Below, piece after piece: positions 43,798-52,304 of a DNA stretch of 64,000 nt; the stretch's first letter is position 1, and each line of letters starts with the position of its first letter. The DNA lies in the NCBI RefSeq assembly GCF_003703975.1, contig NZ_QTJY01000023.1:19687-83686 (forward strand), read 5' to 3'. Made by a program: the position numbers and the translations under genes. The notes below the pieces were generated by a model, which worked only from the letters and a program-made list of their open reading frames with translations, did not search any database and was not told the origin of the DNA. The DNA comes from Larkinella soli (GTDB lineage Bacteria; Bacteroidota; Bacteroidia; Cytophagales; Spirosomataceae).

Positions 43798-43846
43798 ACG
43801 GAAAGCGCTCCCCGTAGACAGTCTACGGGGAGCGCTTTCCGTTTTT
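43798..43846 (+). terminator. Strong rho-independent terminator
   Basis: A 21-bp perfect stem (CGGAAAGCGCTCCCCGTAGA and complement) with a minimal loop, then GTTTTT. It closes the peptide/acyltransferase operon. Confidence 0.9.
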
Positions 43847-44478
43847 GAATAATTTAAGTATATATTAGAAAATTTTCGGTAACAAAACGGATGAACACCG
43901 AATTGGCATATATATTGTTACCGATTAGTTAATTCCGGCTCTTTAATTGAGCCTTTGTGTCTGTTAAACTTAGCATAAGCACAATGAAGGCTAAATCAGC
44001 AATAGCAGTGGTCAAAGCCAAATTAGGGGAAGAAAGCACAGAAATGGGGTTAAAATGTTGCCGGTAAACGATTGTTACCTATATTTGACAACAGTTCTCA
44101 ACCCTTCCAATGGTTGAGGCAGCCAAATCTCCGACTGGTAATTAATAACTTGACCGGCGAGATTTACTGCCGAAAATTTCTGATAATTCCGCCTGCCTAC
44201 CTACAAAAAGCTCTGTTACCGGCCGGTTCGATGGAATGAACCCGCGTTTAGTTTGAACAAACTTTATCGGACTGACAACCGCAATGGATACACCATGCAG
44301 ACGCCTGCCGGATAAAGGCCACCTGAAAGACGGGAATGGCAAATCTGAACTGAAAACAGATTGCCGGGCGTGTTCCACCGTTGAGCAGTATACCCTAAAC
44401 ACCGCATGGCCGAACCGGCCCGGGAGAAGACAAAGGGTGTAACTAACTAAGCAAAAATACTCACTTAGCAGCCGAACT
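43847..44478. other. Gene-poor A+T-rich spacer with a consensus promoter
   Basis: No supported gene here. It contains a 9-bp inverted repeat (CGGTAACAA 43877-43885, TTGTTACCG 43915-43923) and a consensus promoter (next entry). A 53-codon frame from 44284 on the plus strand (start MDTPCRRLPDKG) exists but has no family or start-site support. A longer minus-strand frame overlapping the transposase remnant is considered a shadow. Confidence 0.55.
44058..44087 (+). promoter_or_regulatory. Consensus Bacteroidota promoter with overlapping operator-like repeat
   Basis: TTG (44058-44060), 19 bases, TATATTTG (44080-44087): exact -33 and -7 elements with the usual spacing. The spacer itself contains GGTAA-7-TTACC (44063-44079), and the half-site TTGTTACC repeats one at 43915. 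Just downstream CTCAACC and GGTTGAG form a 7-bp stem (about 44098-44119). There is no recognisable gene after it, so it may make a small RNA or be a relic. Confidence 0.6.
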
Positions 44479-44793
44479 TTAACTAACAGCCTGCACTGAT
44501 GCGGAAGCAGGCAGATTTTGGGGAGCGGTAACGGCAGGAAAGTCCATTTGAAGAATGGCCAAAATCTTCGCCAGGGTGCCATCTCTCTGCCAGCGACGAA
44601 AACGATCGTAGATAGTCTTCCAGGAACCGTAACGTTCGGGGAGATCGCGCCAGGGGGCACCTGAGTTAAGAATCCACAGGATGCCGTTGATTGATTGACG
44701 GTGGGAACGCCACGGGCGGCCGGGGCGATTGTTCGAAGGCATCATGTCCTTTATTTTTTCCCACTGTGAGTCAGTTAATTCATACTTGCGCAT
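44479..44793 (-). pseudogene. IS5-family transposase, N-terminal remnant
   Basis: A 104-residue frame. Residues 1-82 (YELTDSQWEKIKDMMP, GILWILNSGAPWRDLPERYG, WKTIYDRFRRWQRDGT) match the DUF4096 N-terminal domain of IS5 transposases. The remaining residues do not match the family and the DDE catalytic half is not found downstream, so the gene is truncated. It sits just before the second polysaccharide cluster and helps mark the accessory patch. Terminal inverted repeats were not identified. Confidence 0.8.
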
Positions 44794-45091
44794 GGTACAA
44801 GACAGGTCCGTAAAACTGATTATAGAAATGTATTAAAGCTTATGGGTACTGAAAACACCTGGAATGTAGGACAATTGCCGGAAAGTAAATTCCTGAAAAT
44901 CAATACAATTTCCGGGAATTCAAGTCTGACAATGAACTATGGCTCGAAAATGGGAAAATATTTTTGCAACTCCAAAATTTTTGCAAAAAAGTTTTGGAGC
45001 GGTACTTCCGGTTTATCTTAACATTTTATGAATTTGTGAGCATTTATTTCACCAAACCTTTTTGTTTCACTGCAAGCGAAATCAATTACTT
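44794..45091. promoter_or_regulatory. Upstream region of polysaccharide cluster B
   Basis: An A+T-rich region that must carry the cluster B promoter. It has an inverted repeat CCGGAAA/TTTCCGG (44878-44915), the minus-orientation 13-mer AAAATATTTTTGC (44955-44967), and an imperfect palindrome with arms CTCCAAAA and TTTTGGAG (44970-44999). A near-consensus -7 box, TGAATTTG (45029-45036), has no well-spaced TTG. Confidence 0.5.
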
Positions 45092-45883
45092 ATGAAATTT
45101 CAATCCTGGTTACTTGTGTGTTTTTTACTGGGAAGTCTCGCTTCCTGCGTGTCGCATAAGCAGATCGCCTATTTTCAAACGGCTGCGGACAGTACTGAAC
45201 TGGCCATCCAGATTAATAACCGGTATGTTCCTGTTATTCAAAACAATGATCTTCTGGGTATTTATGTGAACAGCCTCAATCCGGAAGCCAGCAGTTTTTT
45301 TAACCCGTATGCGGCCGTCGAGAGAACCGGAACCGGGATGCTGACGACCCAGACCGGCCAGATTCCGGTGACCAACGCCGTCGGCCATCTCGTCGATCCG
45401 GAAGGAAATGTGGAACTACCCCTGCTGGGAAAAGTAAAAGTAGCCGGCCTGACCAGTAATCAGGCACGGGATTTGATCCGGGAGAAGCTGAAGACCTACC
45501 TGAAGGAGCCGACAGTGACCGTGCGCTTCCTCAACTTCAAGGTATCGGTGATCGGTGAAGTCGTTCGGCCGTCGATGTTTAACGTTCCCAACGAACAGCT
45601 GACGCTTCCCGAAGCCCTGGGTCTGGCCGGAGACCTTACCATCTACGGCAAACGCGACAACGTGCTGGTGATTCGGGAAACCGACGGCAAGCGGGAATTC
45701 GGGCGGGTCAATCTGAATAACCGTGACCTGTTCAAGTCACCTTATTATTACCTGCACCCGAACGATGTAATCTATGTAGAACCGGGCCGGGCCCGGGTCG
45801 CTTCCGCCGATCGGCTGTATCAGTTGATTCCGGCAACCCTGAGTGCGCTTTCGTTCCTGGCCATCATCCTGAGACGCTATTGA
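45092..45883 (+). CDS. wza: Polysaccharide export lipoprotein (Wza-like)
   Basis: A 263-residue outer-membrane export protein with a lipoprotein signal (LASC, Cys19). It has a Poly_export domain (about 45-130, NNRYVPVIQNNDLLGIYV and DPEGNVELPLLGKVKVAGLT) and an SLBB domain (about 150-215, KVSVIGEVVRPSMF). The C-terminal hydrophobic helix (IPATLSALSFLAIIL) may anchor it. The start at 45092 gives a proper lipoprotein signal. It forms the export channel for the cluster B polymer with Wzc. It is the first gene of the plus-strand operon. Confidence 0.93.
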   Translation: MKFQSWLLVCFLLGSLASCVSHKQIAYFQTAADSTELAIQINNRYVPVIQNNDLLGIYVNSLNPEASSFFNPYAAVERTGTGMLTTQTGQIPVTNAVGHLVDPEGNVELPLLGKVKVAGLTSNQARDLIREKLKTYLKEPTVTVRFLNFKVSVIGEVVRPSMFNVPNEQLTLPEALGLAGDLTIYGKRDNVLVIRETDGKREFGRVNLNNRDLFKSPYYYLHPNDVIYVEPGRARVASADRLYQLIPATLSALSFLAIILRRY

Positions 45884-45942
45884 TCGAAGCGGAAGTTTCC
45901 GTAACCAGTACAAGTAACTTAAACCAACTATCACTCAACGTT

Positions 45943-48273
45943 ATGATTACTACACCGTATGTTTATCAGCAGTACGAAGATAAGGAACCGGACGTACGGG
46001 CTATCATCTTCAAGTACCTGAAAAACTGGAAATGGTTTCTGGTTTCGCTGGTCGTCTGTCTGGCTTCCGGTTACGTCTACCTGAAATACCAGGTGCCTCT
46101 CTATAAGGTGCAGAGCAGTATCCTTATCAAGGATGATAAAAAAGGCCTCTCCGAAGAAACGATCATGAAGGAACTCGACCTGTTCGCTCCCAAGAAGGTG
46201 GTCGAGAACGAAGTGGAGATTCTGAAATCGTATACCCTGATGGAAAAGGTGGTCAACGATCTGGAACTCGATGTGAGCTATTTCCGGGAAACGCCGGTGG
46301 GCGAGCGGGAAATCTACCAAAGCTCCCCGATCCGGCTGGTCGTTGAAAGTGCCGGCCCGGAACTTTACGAAGACGGGCTCAAAATTGAATTCATTAATCC
46401 GAAGACCGTCCGTATTCTGGAGAAGAACTACCCGGTTAACCAGAGTGTCAACACGCCGGTGGGTCGTCTTCGTATTTTCCCGAAGGCGGCCATTGCGGCC
46501 GATTCACTTCCTGTGATCGCCCACGTAGCTCCGAAACAGGAGGTAGTTCAGGAGTATCTTGATAAACTGAAAGTCGACCCGACCAGCAAACAGTCGACCG
46601 TCCTTCAATTGAGTATGGAAGAAGCGGTTCCGCAGAAAGGTCGCGATATTCTGGATAAACTGGTCGAACAATACAACGATGCGGCCCTGGAGGACAAAAA
46701 CCTCGTAGCCTCCAACACGCTCGATTTCATCGAAGAACGTCTGAGGCTCATCTCCGGCGAACTGGCTACCGTCGAGAAGGACGTGGAAGTCTACAAGTCG
46801 ACGCAGGGTATTACCGACATCAGCACCGAATCGCAGATCTTCCTGCAAAGCGTTCAGCAGAACGATGCGGAACTGACCAAGGTGAACATTCAGATCACCG
46901 CCCTGGAAGACGTTGAGCGCTTCATCCGCAGTAAATCCGGCGAGCGCGGAGCGACTCCTGCCACCCTCGGCCTGAGTGACCCCACGCTGCTCGGCCTGAT
47001 CGGCAAAGTTACCGAACTGGAACTGCAGCGCGACAACCTGGCCCGCACGACATCGGAAAACAACCCGCTGCTGAGTTCTCTCGACGATCAGATCCGGGCG
47101 ACCAAAGGTAACATCCGAGATAACATCCAGACGATGAAGCGGATCCTGATGGGCACCCGTGGAAAATTGATGGCCGATAACAATAAATATGAGTCGATGA
47201 TCCGGACGGTCCCGCGCAAAGAGCGCGACCTTCTGAACATCACCCGTCAGCAGGCCATTAAAAACAATCTGTACACGTACCTGCTGGCCAAACGCGAAGA
47301 AACCGCCCTCTCCTATGCCTCGACTGTAGCCGACAGCCGGACCATTGACCGCGCCCGGAGTTCCAACGAACCCGTGAAGCCCAAGAAGGCGCTGGTATTT
47401 CTGCTGTTCGGAGCATTTGGGTTCCTGCTGCCCATCGGGGCCTTTGCCGTTCGGGATATGATGAACGACCGAATCGGTCAGCGCTCGGATGTCGAGGCAC
47501 TTACCCAGACGCCGATCATCGGGGAAATTGCCTATGCCAAACATTCCTTTCCGCTGGTCGTCACCTCCCGCAGCCGCTCCATCGTGGCTGAACAGGTTCG
47601 GGCTTTGCGGACCAACCTCCAGTTCCTGCGGTCCAACAACGAGTGCCTGGCCGTGCTGTTCACTTCAAGTATCTCCGGTGAAGGAAAGTCCTTTATTTCG
47701 CTGAACCTGGGGGCCAGCCTGGCGCTGATCGACCGTCCGACCATCATCCTTGAAATGGACCTTCGTCGCCCGAAACTGCATGCCATGCTCGGTGTAGACG
47801 GTTCCGTAGGGATCAGTAACTTCCTGATCGGCCAGACGACGCTCGATGAGATTATCCAGCCGGTTCCGGGCATGCCCAATTATTTCATTCTGCCCAGCGG
47901 GCCCGTTCCGCCCAACCCGGCCGAGCTGCTGGTGAGCGACAAGCTCGACGAGATGTTCCGGCAACTGCGTGAACGCTTTGAGTTCATCATCGTCGACTCC
48001 CCTCCGATCGGTCTGGTAACCGATGCCCAGATCATTGCCGACAAAACCGATGCGACACTGTTCGTAGTGCGTCATGACGTCACTCCCAAACCGCACGTCC
48101 GGATGGTGGAGAGCATGTATAAGGAGCAGAAATTCCGCAAGCTGAGCCTCATTCTGAACTCGATCAACCAGGGTCAGGGGTACGGCTACAACTACGGCTA
48201 CGGATACGGTTATTACGAGCAGGCTTCGGACAAACGGAAGCCCTTGCTAAAGAAGCTTTTGTCTGGAAAATAA
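45943..48273 (+). CDS. wzc: Polysaccharide co-polymerase / BY-kinase (Wzc-like), cluster B
   Basis: A 776-residue protein with the same layout and length as the cluster A Wzc: TM near 35-55, a periplasmic coiled-coil region, a second TM near 500-520 and a kinase domain. Motifs are SSISGEGKS (Walker A), IILEMDLRRPK (A') and FIIVDSPPIG (B). The C-terminal tyrosine tail is YGYNYGYGYGYY. Start at 45943 (MITTPYVYQQYED) is preceded by CAACGTT directly before ATG; an earlier in-frame start overlaps wza. It regulates chain length and export of the cluster B polymer. Confidence 0.93.
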   Translation: MITTPYVYQQYEDKEPDVRAIIFKYLKNWKWFLVSLVVCLASGYVYLKYQVPLYKVQSSILIKDDKKGLSEETIMKELDLFAPKKVVENEVEILKSYTLMEKVVNDLELDVSYFRETPVGEREIYQSSPIRLVVESAGPELYEDGLKIEFINPKTVRILEKNYPVNQSVNTPVGRLRIFPKAAIAADSLPVIAHVAPKQEVVQEYLDKLKVDPTSKQSTVLQLSMEEAVPQKGRDILDKLVEQYNDAALEDKNLVASNTLDFIEERLRLISGELATVEKDVEVYKSTQGITDISTESQIFLQSVQQNDAELTKVNIQITALEDVERFIRSKSGERGATPATLGLSDPTLLGLIGKVTELELQRDNLARTTSENNPLLSSLDDQIRATKGNIRDNIQTMKRILMGTRGKLMADNNKYESMIRTVPRKERDLLNITRQQAIKNNLYTYLLAKREETALSYASTVADSRTIDRARSSNEPVKPKKALVFLLFGAFGFLLPIGAFAVRDMMNDRIGQRSDVEALTQTPIIGEIAYAKHSFPLVVTSRSRSIVAEQVRALRTNLQFLRSNNECLAVLFTSSISGEGKSFISLNLGASLALIDRPTIILEMDLRRPKLHAMLGVDGSVGISNFLIGQTTLDEIIQPVPGMPNYFILPSGPVPPNPAELLVSDKLDEMFRQLRERFEFIIVDSPPIGLVTDAQIIADKTDATLFVVRHDVTPKPHVRMVESMYKEQKFRKLSLILNSINQGQGYGYNYGYGYGYYEQASDKRKPLLKKLLSGK

Positions 48274-48305
48274 GCAATAACTCCCCCAAAAAAGACAAAT
48301 TAAAA

Positions 48306-48339
48306 GCAATTTACCGAGCTCTTGTGGCTCGGTAATTGC
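48306..48339 (+). promoter_or_regulatory. Intra-operon hairpin between wzc and the transferase gene
   Basis: GCAATTTACCGAGC pairs with GCTCGGTAATTGC with one bulged T and a 7-base loop. No pure T-tract follows, so partial termination or mRNA protection is more likely than full termination. Confidence 0.5.
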
Positions 48340-48376
48340 AGATTATTGTCTTGGAAATACTCAACAGGAAAACGTT

Positions 48377-49033
48377 ATGATTAACTTGTTACAGCCTGAG
48401 TCATCGTATTTTGTGGTGGATACGGTGGCAACTGAGAGGTCATATTCGACCGCAAAACGGGCATTCGACATTATAATCTCACTAACGGTTGCCATTCTGG
48501 TATTGTCCTGGCTGCTTCCCCTGCTTGGGTTGTTAATCCGGCTCGAATCCAAAGGGCCGATTATCTTCGTTCAGCTGCGTTCCGGTCGGAGGGGCCGCCC
48601 CTTCCCCTGTCTGAAATTCAGAACCATGCGGTATCAGAAGGACGCATCTTTCAAGCAGGCCACCCAGTACGATCCCAGAGTGACGAGAGTGGGCCGAATT
48701 CTCCGGAAAACCAATCTGGATGAAGTTCCGCAGATTCTCAACGTCCTGATCGGCCACATGAGCATCGTCGGCCCGCGTCCCCACCCGATTCCACTTGATG
48801 TGCAGTATCTTCCGCTGATTCCCGAATACCGGCAGCGTTTTGCGGTCAAGCCGGGCATCACCGGCCTGGCACAGGCAAAGGGGCTTCGCGGCCAGACCTC
48901 CGAGCTTCATCAGATGCGTCACCGGATTCGGTACGACGTATGGTACACCCGCTACTGGTCCTTACCACTTGATTTCAAAATTTGCTGGTGGACTTTTGTG
49001 AGAATGATCCGAGGAGATAAGAAAGCGTGGTGA
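48377..49033 (+). CDS. Undecaprenyl-phosphate sugar phosphotransferase
   Basis: A 218-residue short-form initiating transferase. It has the membrane-embedded helix (about 28-55: KRAFDIIISLTVAILVLSWL) with KRAFD, then QLRSGRRGRPFPCLKFRTM, DEVPQILNVLIGHMSIVGPRP and KPGITGLAQ. It places a sugar-1-phosphate on undecaprenyl phosphate to start the cluster B repeat unit. The start at 48377 is preceded by AACGTT. Unlike the cluster A enzyme it has the full family N-terminus. Confidence 0.93.
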   Translation: MINLLQPESSYFVVDTVATERSYSTAKRAFDIIISLTVAILVLSWLLPLLGLLIRLESKGPIIFVQLRSGRRGRPFPCLKFRTMRYQKDASFKQATQYDPRVTRVGRILRKTNLDEVPQILNVLIGHMSIVGPRPHPIPLDVQYLPLIPEYRQRFAVKPGITGLAQAKGLRGQTSELHQMRHRIRYDVWYTRYWSLPLDFKICWWTFVRMIRGDKKAW

Positions 49034-49077
49034 TAGGAGAATAATTTCCTGACTTTCAAAGCAGAAAGGGTTCATCT

Positions 49078-50022
49078 ATGAAATGCAGCATTATTATCCG
49101 CGCCTTTAACGAGGAACAACATATCGGCAAACTCCTGAACGGGATCAGCCAGCAGGACACGAAAGCATCCGTAGAAGTGATTCTGGTCGATTCCGGCTCC
49201 AAAGATAATACCGTGCGCATTGCGGAAAGCTACGGGGCCCGGATCGTGAAGATTCGTCCCGAAGAATTCTCGTTCGGCCGGGCGCTGAATATCGGCTGCC
49301 GGCACGCCACCGGCGATTTCCTGATCTTTGCCAGTGCGCACGTCTATCCGGTTTATACCAGCTGGATCGACCAGATGCTGAAGCCGTTCGTGGACCCGGC
49401 CGTCGCGCTCTCCTACGGACGCCAGATCGGCAACCGGCAGAGCAAGTACTCCGAGCAGCAGTTGTTTGCCAAGTGGTTTCCGGCCGTTTCCAATTACGAC
49501 CAGCGGATCCCGTTCTGCAACAACGCCAATACCGCCATCCGGCGCTCGCTCTGGGAAGAACTGCCCTATGACGAAACCGTAACGGGTCTGGAAGACCTCC
49601 ACTGGGCCAACGAAATTCTGCATCGGGGGTATAAAATTGCTTACGACGCCGATGCCACCATCGTCCACGTCCACGAGGAAACACCCCGCAAGGTGCTGAA
49701 CCGTTATTACCGGGAGGCCATCGCCTTCAAACGCCTGAAACCGCATGCGCGCTTCACCCTTTGGGACTTTGCCTACCTGTCCGTTTCCAACATCCTCAGC
49801 GATTATGTGACGGCCGTCCAGGAAGGGGTCTTCTGGCAGCACGTTGCGGAGATACCGGTGTTCCGAACCCTCCAGTTTTGGGGTACGTATAAGGGGTATC
49901 GTTATCACGGAACGCTCGATCGCTCGCTTCGCGAAAGATTTTATTATCCGAACGAAATTCTCCGCCGGGAGAAGTCCGAACGACCTGCGGAGGTGGCCTT
50001 AAAACAGATTGCGTATGAATAG
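49078..50022 (+). CDS. Glycosyltransferase family 2
   Basis: A 314-residue GT-A enzyme starting MKCSIIIRAFNEEQHI. The donor-site motif VDSGSKDNTVRIAE and a FASAHVYPV segment in place of the DxD region are visible, as in GT2 members that use AxxxP-type motifs. ETVTGLEDLHWANEI gives the catalytic-base ED pair. It probably adds an early sugar of the cluster B repeat. Its end overlaps the cyclase-family gene by 8 bp. Confidence 0.9.
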   Translation: MKCSIIIRAFNEEQHIGKLLNGISQQDTKASVEVILVDSGSKDNTVRIAESYGARIVKIRPEEFSFGRALNIGCRHATGDFLIFASAHVYPVYTSWIDQMLKPFVDPAVALSYGRQIGNRQSKYSEQQLFAKWFPAVSNYDQRIPFCNNANTAIRRSLWEELPYDETVTGLEDLHWANEILHRGYKIAYDADATIVHVHEETPRKVLNRYYREAIAFKRLKPHARFTLWDFAYLSVSNILSDYVTAVQEGVFWQHVAEIPVFRTLQFWGTYKGYRYHGTLDRSLRERFYYPNEILRREKSERPAEVALKQIAYE

Positions 50023-50653
50023 CCGGGATGTCATCGATATTTCCGTTACGCTGAATCAGCACCTGCCCACCTGGCCGGGAAGCCGCGGCCTGACCATACA
50101 GCGGCTTCAGAAAATCGGCCCGGATTCGGATGCGAACGTCAGCCGTCTGGACCTGGACGTTCATACCGGTACCCACATTGATGCTCCTCTCCATTTTGTG
50201 GCTGAGGGTGCCGACACGGCCTCCATTCCTTTGTCGACGCTGGTGGGTCCCTGCCGGGTGGTTTCCATTCCGAACACGGCCGTGATTACCCGGGCCATGC
50301 TGGAGCGCTGGGTGGGTCCGAACGTTCCGAAACGAATTCTCTTTCAGACCGACAACTCCTCGGTCTGCTGGGAAAAACAGCCGTTCCGCCAGAGTTTCAC
50401 GGCCCTTTCAGCCGATGCGGCCCGGTGGCTGGTCGAAAACGAAGTGCTTCTGGTCGGAATCGATTACCTCTCCATTCAGCGGTATTTCGATTCGGCTGAA
50501 ACTCACCAGATTCTGCTTCAGAACCGGGTGGTCATTCTGGAAGGAATTTTTCTGGGTCACGTCTTACCCGGCAATTACCAGCTGATCTGCCTGCCGCTGA
50601 AAGCCGCAGGGCTGGAAGGCGTTCCCTGCCGGGCCGTACTGCAAAAAACTTAA
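50015..50653 (+). CDS. Cyclase-family metal hydrolase (kynurenine-formamidase-like)
   Basis: A 212-residue protein of the cyclase/Kyn-formamidase family (PF04199). Metal-site signatures HTGTHIDAPLHF (about 48-59) and LVGIDYLSIQ are present. Members hydrolyse amides or act on polyketides; a role in a glycan cluster is unusual. The ATG at 50015 overlaps the GT2 stop in ATGAATAG; a TTG at 50009 would add two residues. It stands at the head of a four-gene cassette (with a cytidylyltransferase, a 2-hydroxyacid dehydrogenase and an SDR) that may make an unusual acid or deacylate an intermediate. Confidence 0.85.
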   Translation: MNSRDVIDISVTLNQHLPTWPGSRGLTIQRLQKIGPDSDANVSRLDLDVHTGTHIDAPLHFVAEGADTASIPLSTLVGPCRVVSIPNTAVITRAMLERWVGPNVPKRILFQTDNSSVCWEKQPFRQSFTALSADAARWLVENEVLLVGIDYLSIQRYFDSAETHQILLQNRVVILEGIFLGHVLPGNYQLICLPLKAAGLEGVPCRAVLQKT

Positions 50654-50664
50654 CGTTATATACC

Positions 50665-51348
50665 ATGTCCTATTCCGTTGCTGCCATTGTTCCGATGCGT
50701 CACTCGAGTGAACGCGTCCCTGGCAAAAATTACCGGGATTTCGCGGGCAAACCGCTTTTTCATCGAATCGTCGACACGCTGCTCGAATGTCCGTCCATCA
50801 CCCGGATCGTAATCGACACCGACAGCCCGACGGTTATCGAACAGGTCGAGGAGTTTTATCCGACCGTCACCGTTCTCGAACGTCCGGCCCACCTGCGCGA
50901 CGGGGCCATCCCGATGAACAACGTCCTGCTGAACACCTGCGAGCAGATTCCGGCCGACTTCTACCTCCAGACCCACAGCACAAACCCGCTGCTGTCGGCC
51001 GAAACCGTGGAAAAAGGCATTCGGCAGTTCCTGAAAAATTATCCGATCTACGATACGCTGTTCGGCGTCACCCGGATGCAGGTGCGTCTGTGGGATCAGC
51101 TGGCCCGGGCCGTCAATCATAATCCGAATATTCTGCTCCGCACGCAGGACCTTCCCCCAATCTATATGGAGAACTCCTGCATGTACCTTTTCAAAAAAGA
51201 AACGCTGATTCAGAAGCATAACCGCATCGGCGACCGTCCGTTCATGTACGAGATTCCCGAAATCGAGGCTCAGGACATCGACGTCGAACTAAATTTTAAA
51301 GTAGCCGAATTCCTTTTCACCGAACTCTATCCCGAACTCGTCGCATGA
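50665..51348 (+). CDS. CMP-sugar/acid cytidylyltransferase (NeuA/KdsB-like)
   Basis: A 227-residue enzyme of the acylneuraminate cytidylyltransferase family. It has the CTP-binding N-terminus VAAIVPMRHSSERVPGKNYRDFAGKP and the middle motif DFYLQTHSTNPLLSAET, with acidic residues in EIEAQDIDVELNF for the metal. It should activate an acidic sugar or similar acid as its CMP derivative. No NeuB- or KdsA-type synthase is seen nearby, so the substrate is not a standard nonulosonate made here. It overlaps the next gene by 4 bp. Confidence 0.88.
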   Translation: MSYSVAAIVPMRHSSERVPGKNYRDFAGKPLFHRIVDTLLECPSITRIVIDTDSPTVIEQVEEFYPTVTVLERPAHLRDGAIPMNNVLLNTCEQIPADFYLQTHSTNPLLSAETVEKGIRQFLKNYPIYDTLFGVTRMQVRLWDQLARAVNHNPNILLRTQDLPPIYMENSCMYLFKKETLIQKHNRIGDRPFMYEIPEIEAQDIDVELNFKVAEFLFTELYPELVA

Positions 51349-52289
51349 AAGTTCTGATCACCTGCCCGCCGATGCTTGGCCAACTGGCCGAATTTCGGCC
51401 CATTTTCGAAGAAGCCGGCATTGAAGTCGTCGCTCCGAACGTCGTTCAGGTTTTAACCGAGGAGGAGCTGATCGAACTGGTTCCGACGGTCGACGGCTGG
51501 ATTATCGGCGACGACCCGGCCACCGAGCGCGTGTTCCGGGCCGGAAAAGCCGGCAGGCTGAAAGCCGCCGTCAAGTGGGGCATCGGCGTCGATAACGTAG
51601 ACTTCAGCGCCTGCAAAAAACTGGATATTCCCATCGTGAACACGCCCCTGATGTTTGGGGCGGAAGTGGCCACGATCGCGGTTTCCTACGTTTTGGGCCT
51701 GGCCCGGCAAACTTACTACATCGACCGCGAAGTGCGGGCCGGCAACTGGGTAAAACCGGCGGGCATGTCGCTGGCCGGCCATACGGTCGCGCTGGTCGGT
51801 TTCGGTGACATCGGTAAATCGACGGCCCGGTTTTTGAAGGCGTTCGATATAAATATCAACGTGTACGATCCCTTTGCCGTGCGTACGGAGGCCGATGAGC
51901 AGGCCTATCGTTTCCTGAGCTTCCCCGAAGGCCTGGAAACCGCCGACTTTGTGGTCACCACCTGCGCGCTGACACCGAAAACCCGGCACATGATCAATGC
52001 GGAAACCATCCGCCTGATGAAGGACGGCGTCCGGATCGTGAACGTCTCCCGGGGTCCGATCATCGACGAAGCCGCTCTGATCGAGGGCCTGAAAAGCGGA
52101 AAAGTTCACTCCGCCGGTCTGGATGTTTTCGAAACGGAGCCGCTGCCCATGGATTCGGAGCTGCGCACGTTCGACCGCTGCATCTTCGGAACGCACAACG
52201 GCTCGAACACGATTCAGGGCGTTCGGCGCGCCAGCCACCAGGCCATTCAGTCGCTGTTTGAATTTCTGGAAGTCGGGGTTCCGGCATAA
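51345..52289 (+). CDS. D-isomer-specific 2-hydroxyacid dehydrogenase
   Basis: A 314-residue SerA/2-hydroxyacid dehydrogenase family enzyme. The NAD site is ALVGFGDIGKSTARFL. Catalytic residues are Arg in VNVSRGPIIDEAAL, Glu in DVFETEPLP and His in FGTHNGSNT. It would reduce a 2-keto acid or oxidise a D-2-hydroxy acid. It is translationally coupled to the cytidylyltransferase (ATGA) and followed by an SDR. This suggests a pathway in which a hydroxy-acid is made and then activated by CTP (inference). Confidence 0.9.
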   Translation: MKVLITCPPMLGQLAEFRPIFEEAGIEVVAPNVVQVLTEEELIELVPTVDGWIIGDDPATERVFRAGKAGRLKAAVKWGIGVDNVDFSACKKLDIPIVNTPLMFGAEVATIAVSYVLGLARQTYYIDREVRAGNWVKPAGMSLAGHTVALVGFGDIGKSTARFLKAFDININVYDPFAVRTEADEQAYRFLSFPEGLETADFVVTTCALTPKTRHMINAETIRLMKDGVRIVNVSRGPIIDEAALIEGLKSGKVHSAGLDVFETEPLPMDSELRTFDRCIFGTHNGSNTIQGVRRASHQAIQSLFEFLEVGVPA

Positions 52290-52304
52290 AATTTACTCAA
52301 CGTT

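Noticed and set aside
44142..44660. A 172-codon frame on the minus strand
   Set aside because: It overlaps the IS5 remnant in another frame and does not resemble a DDE domain or any known family.
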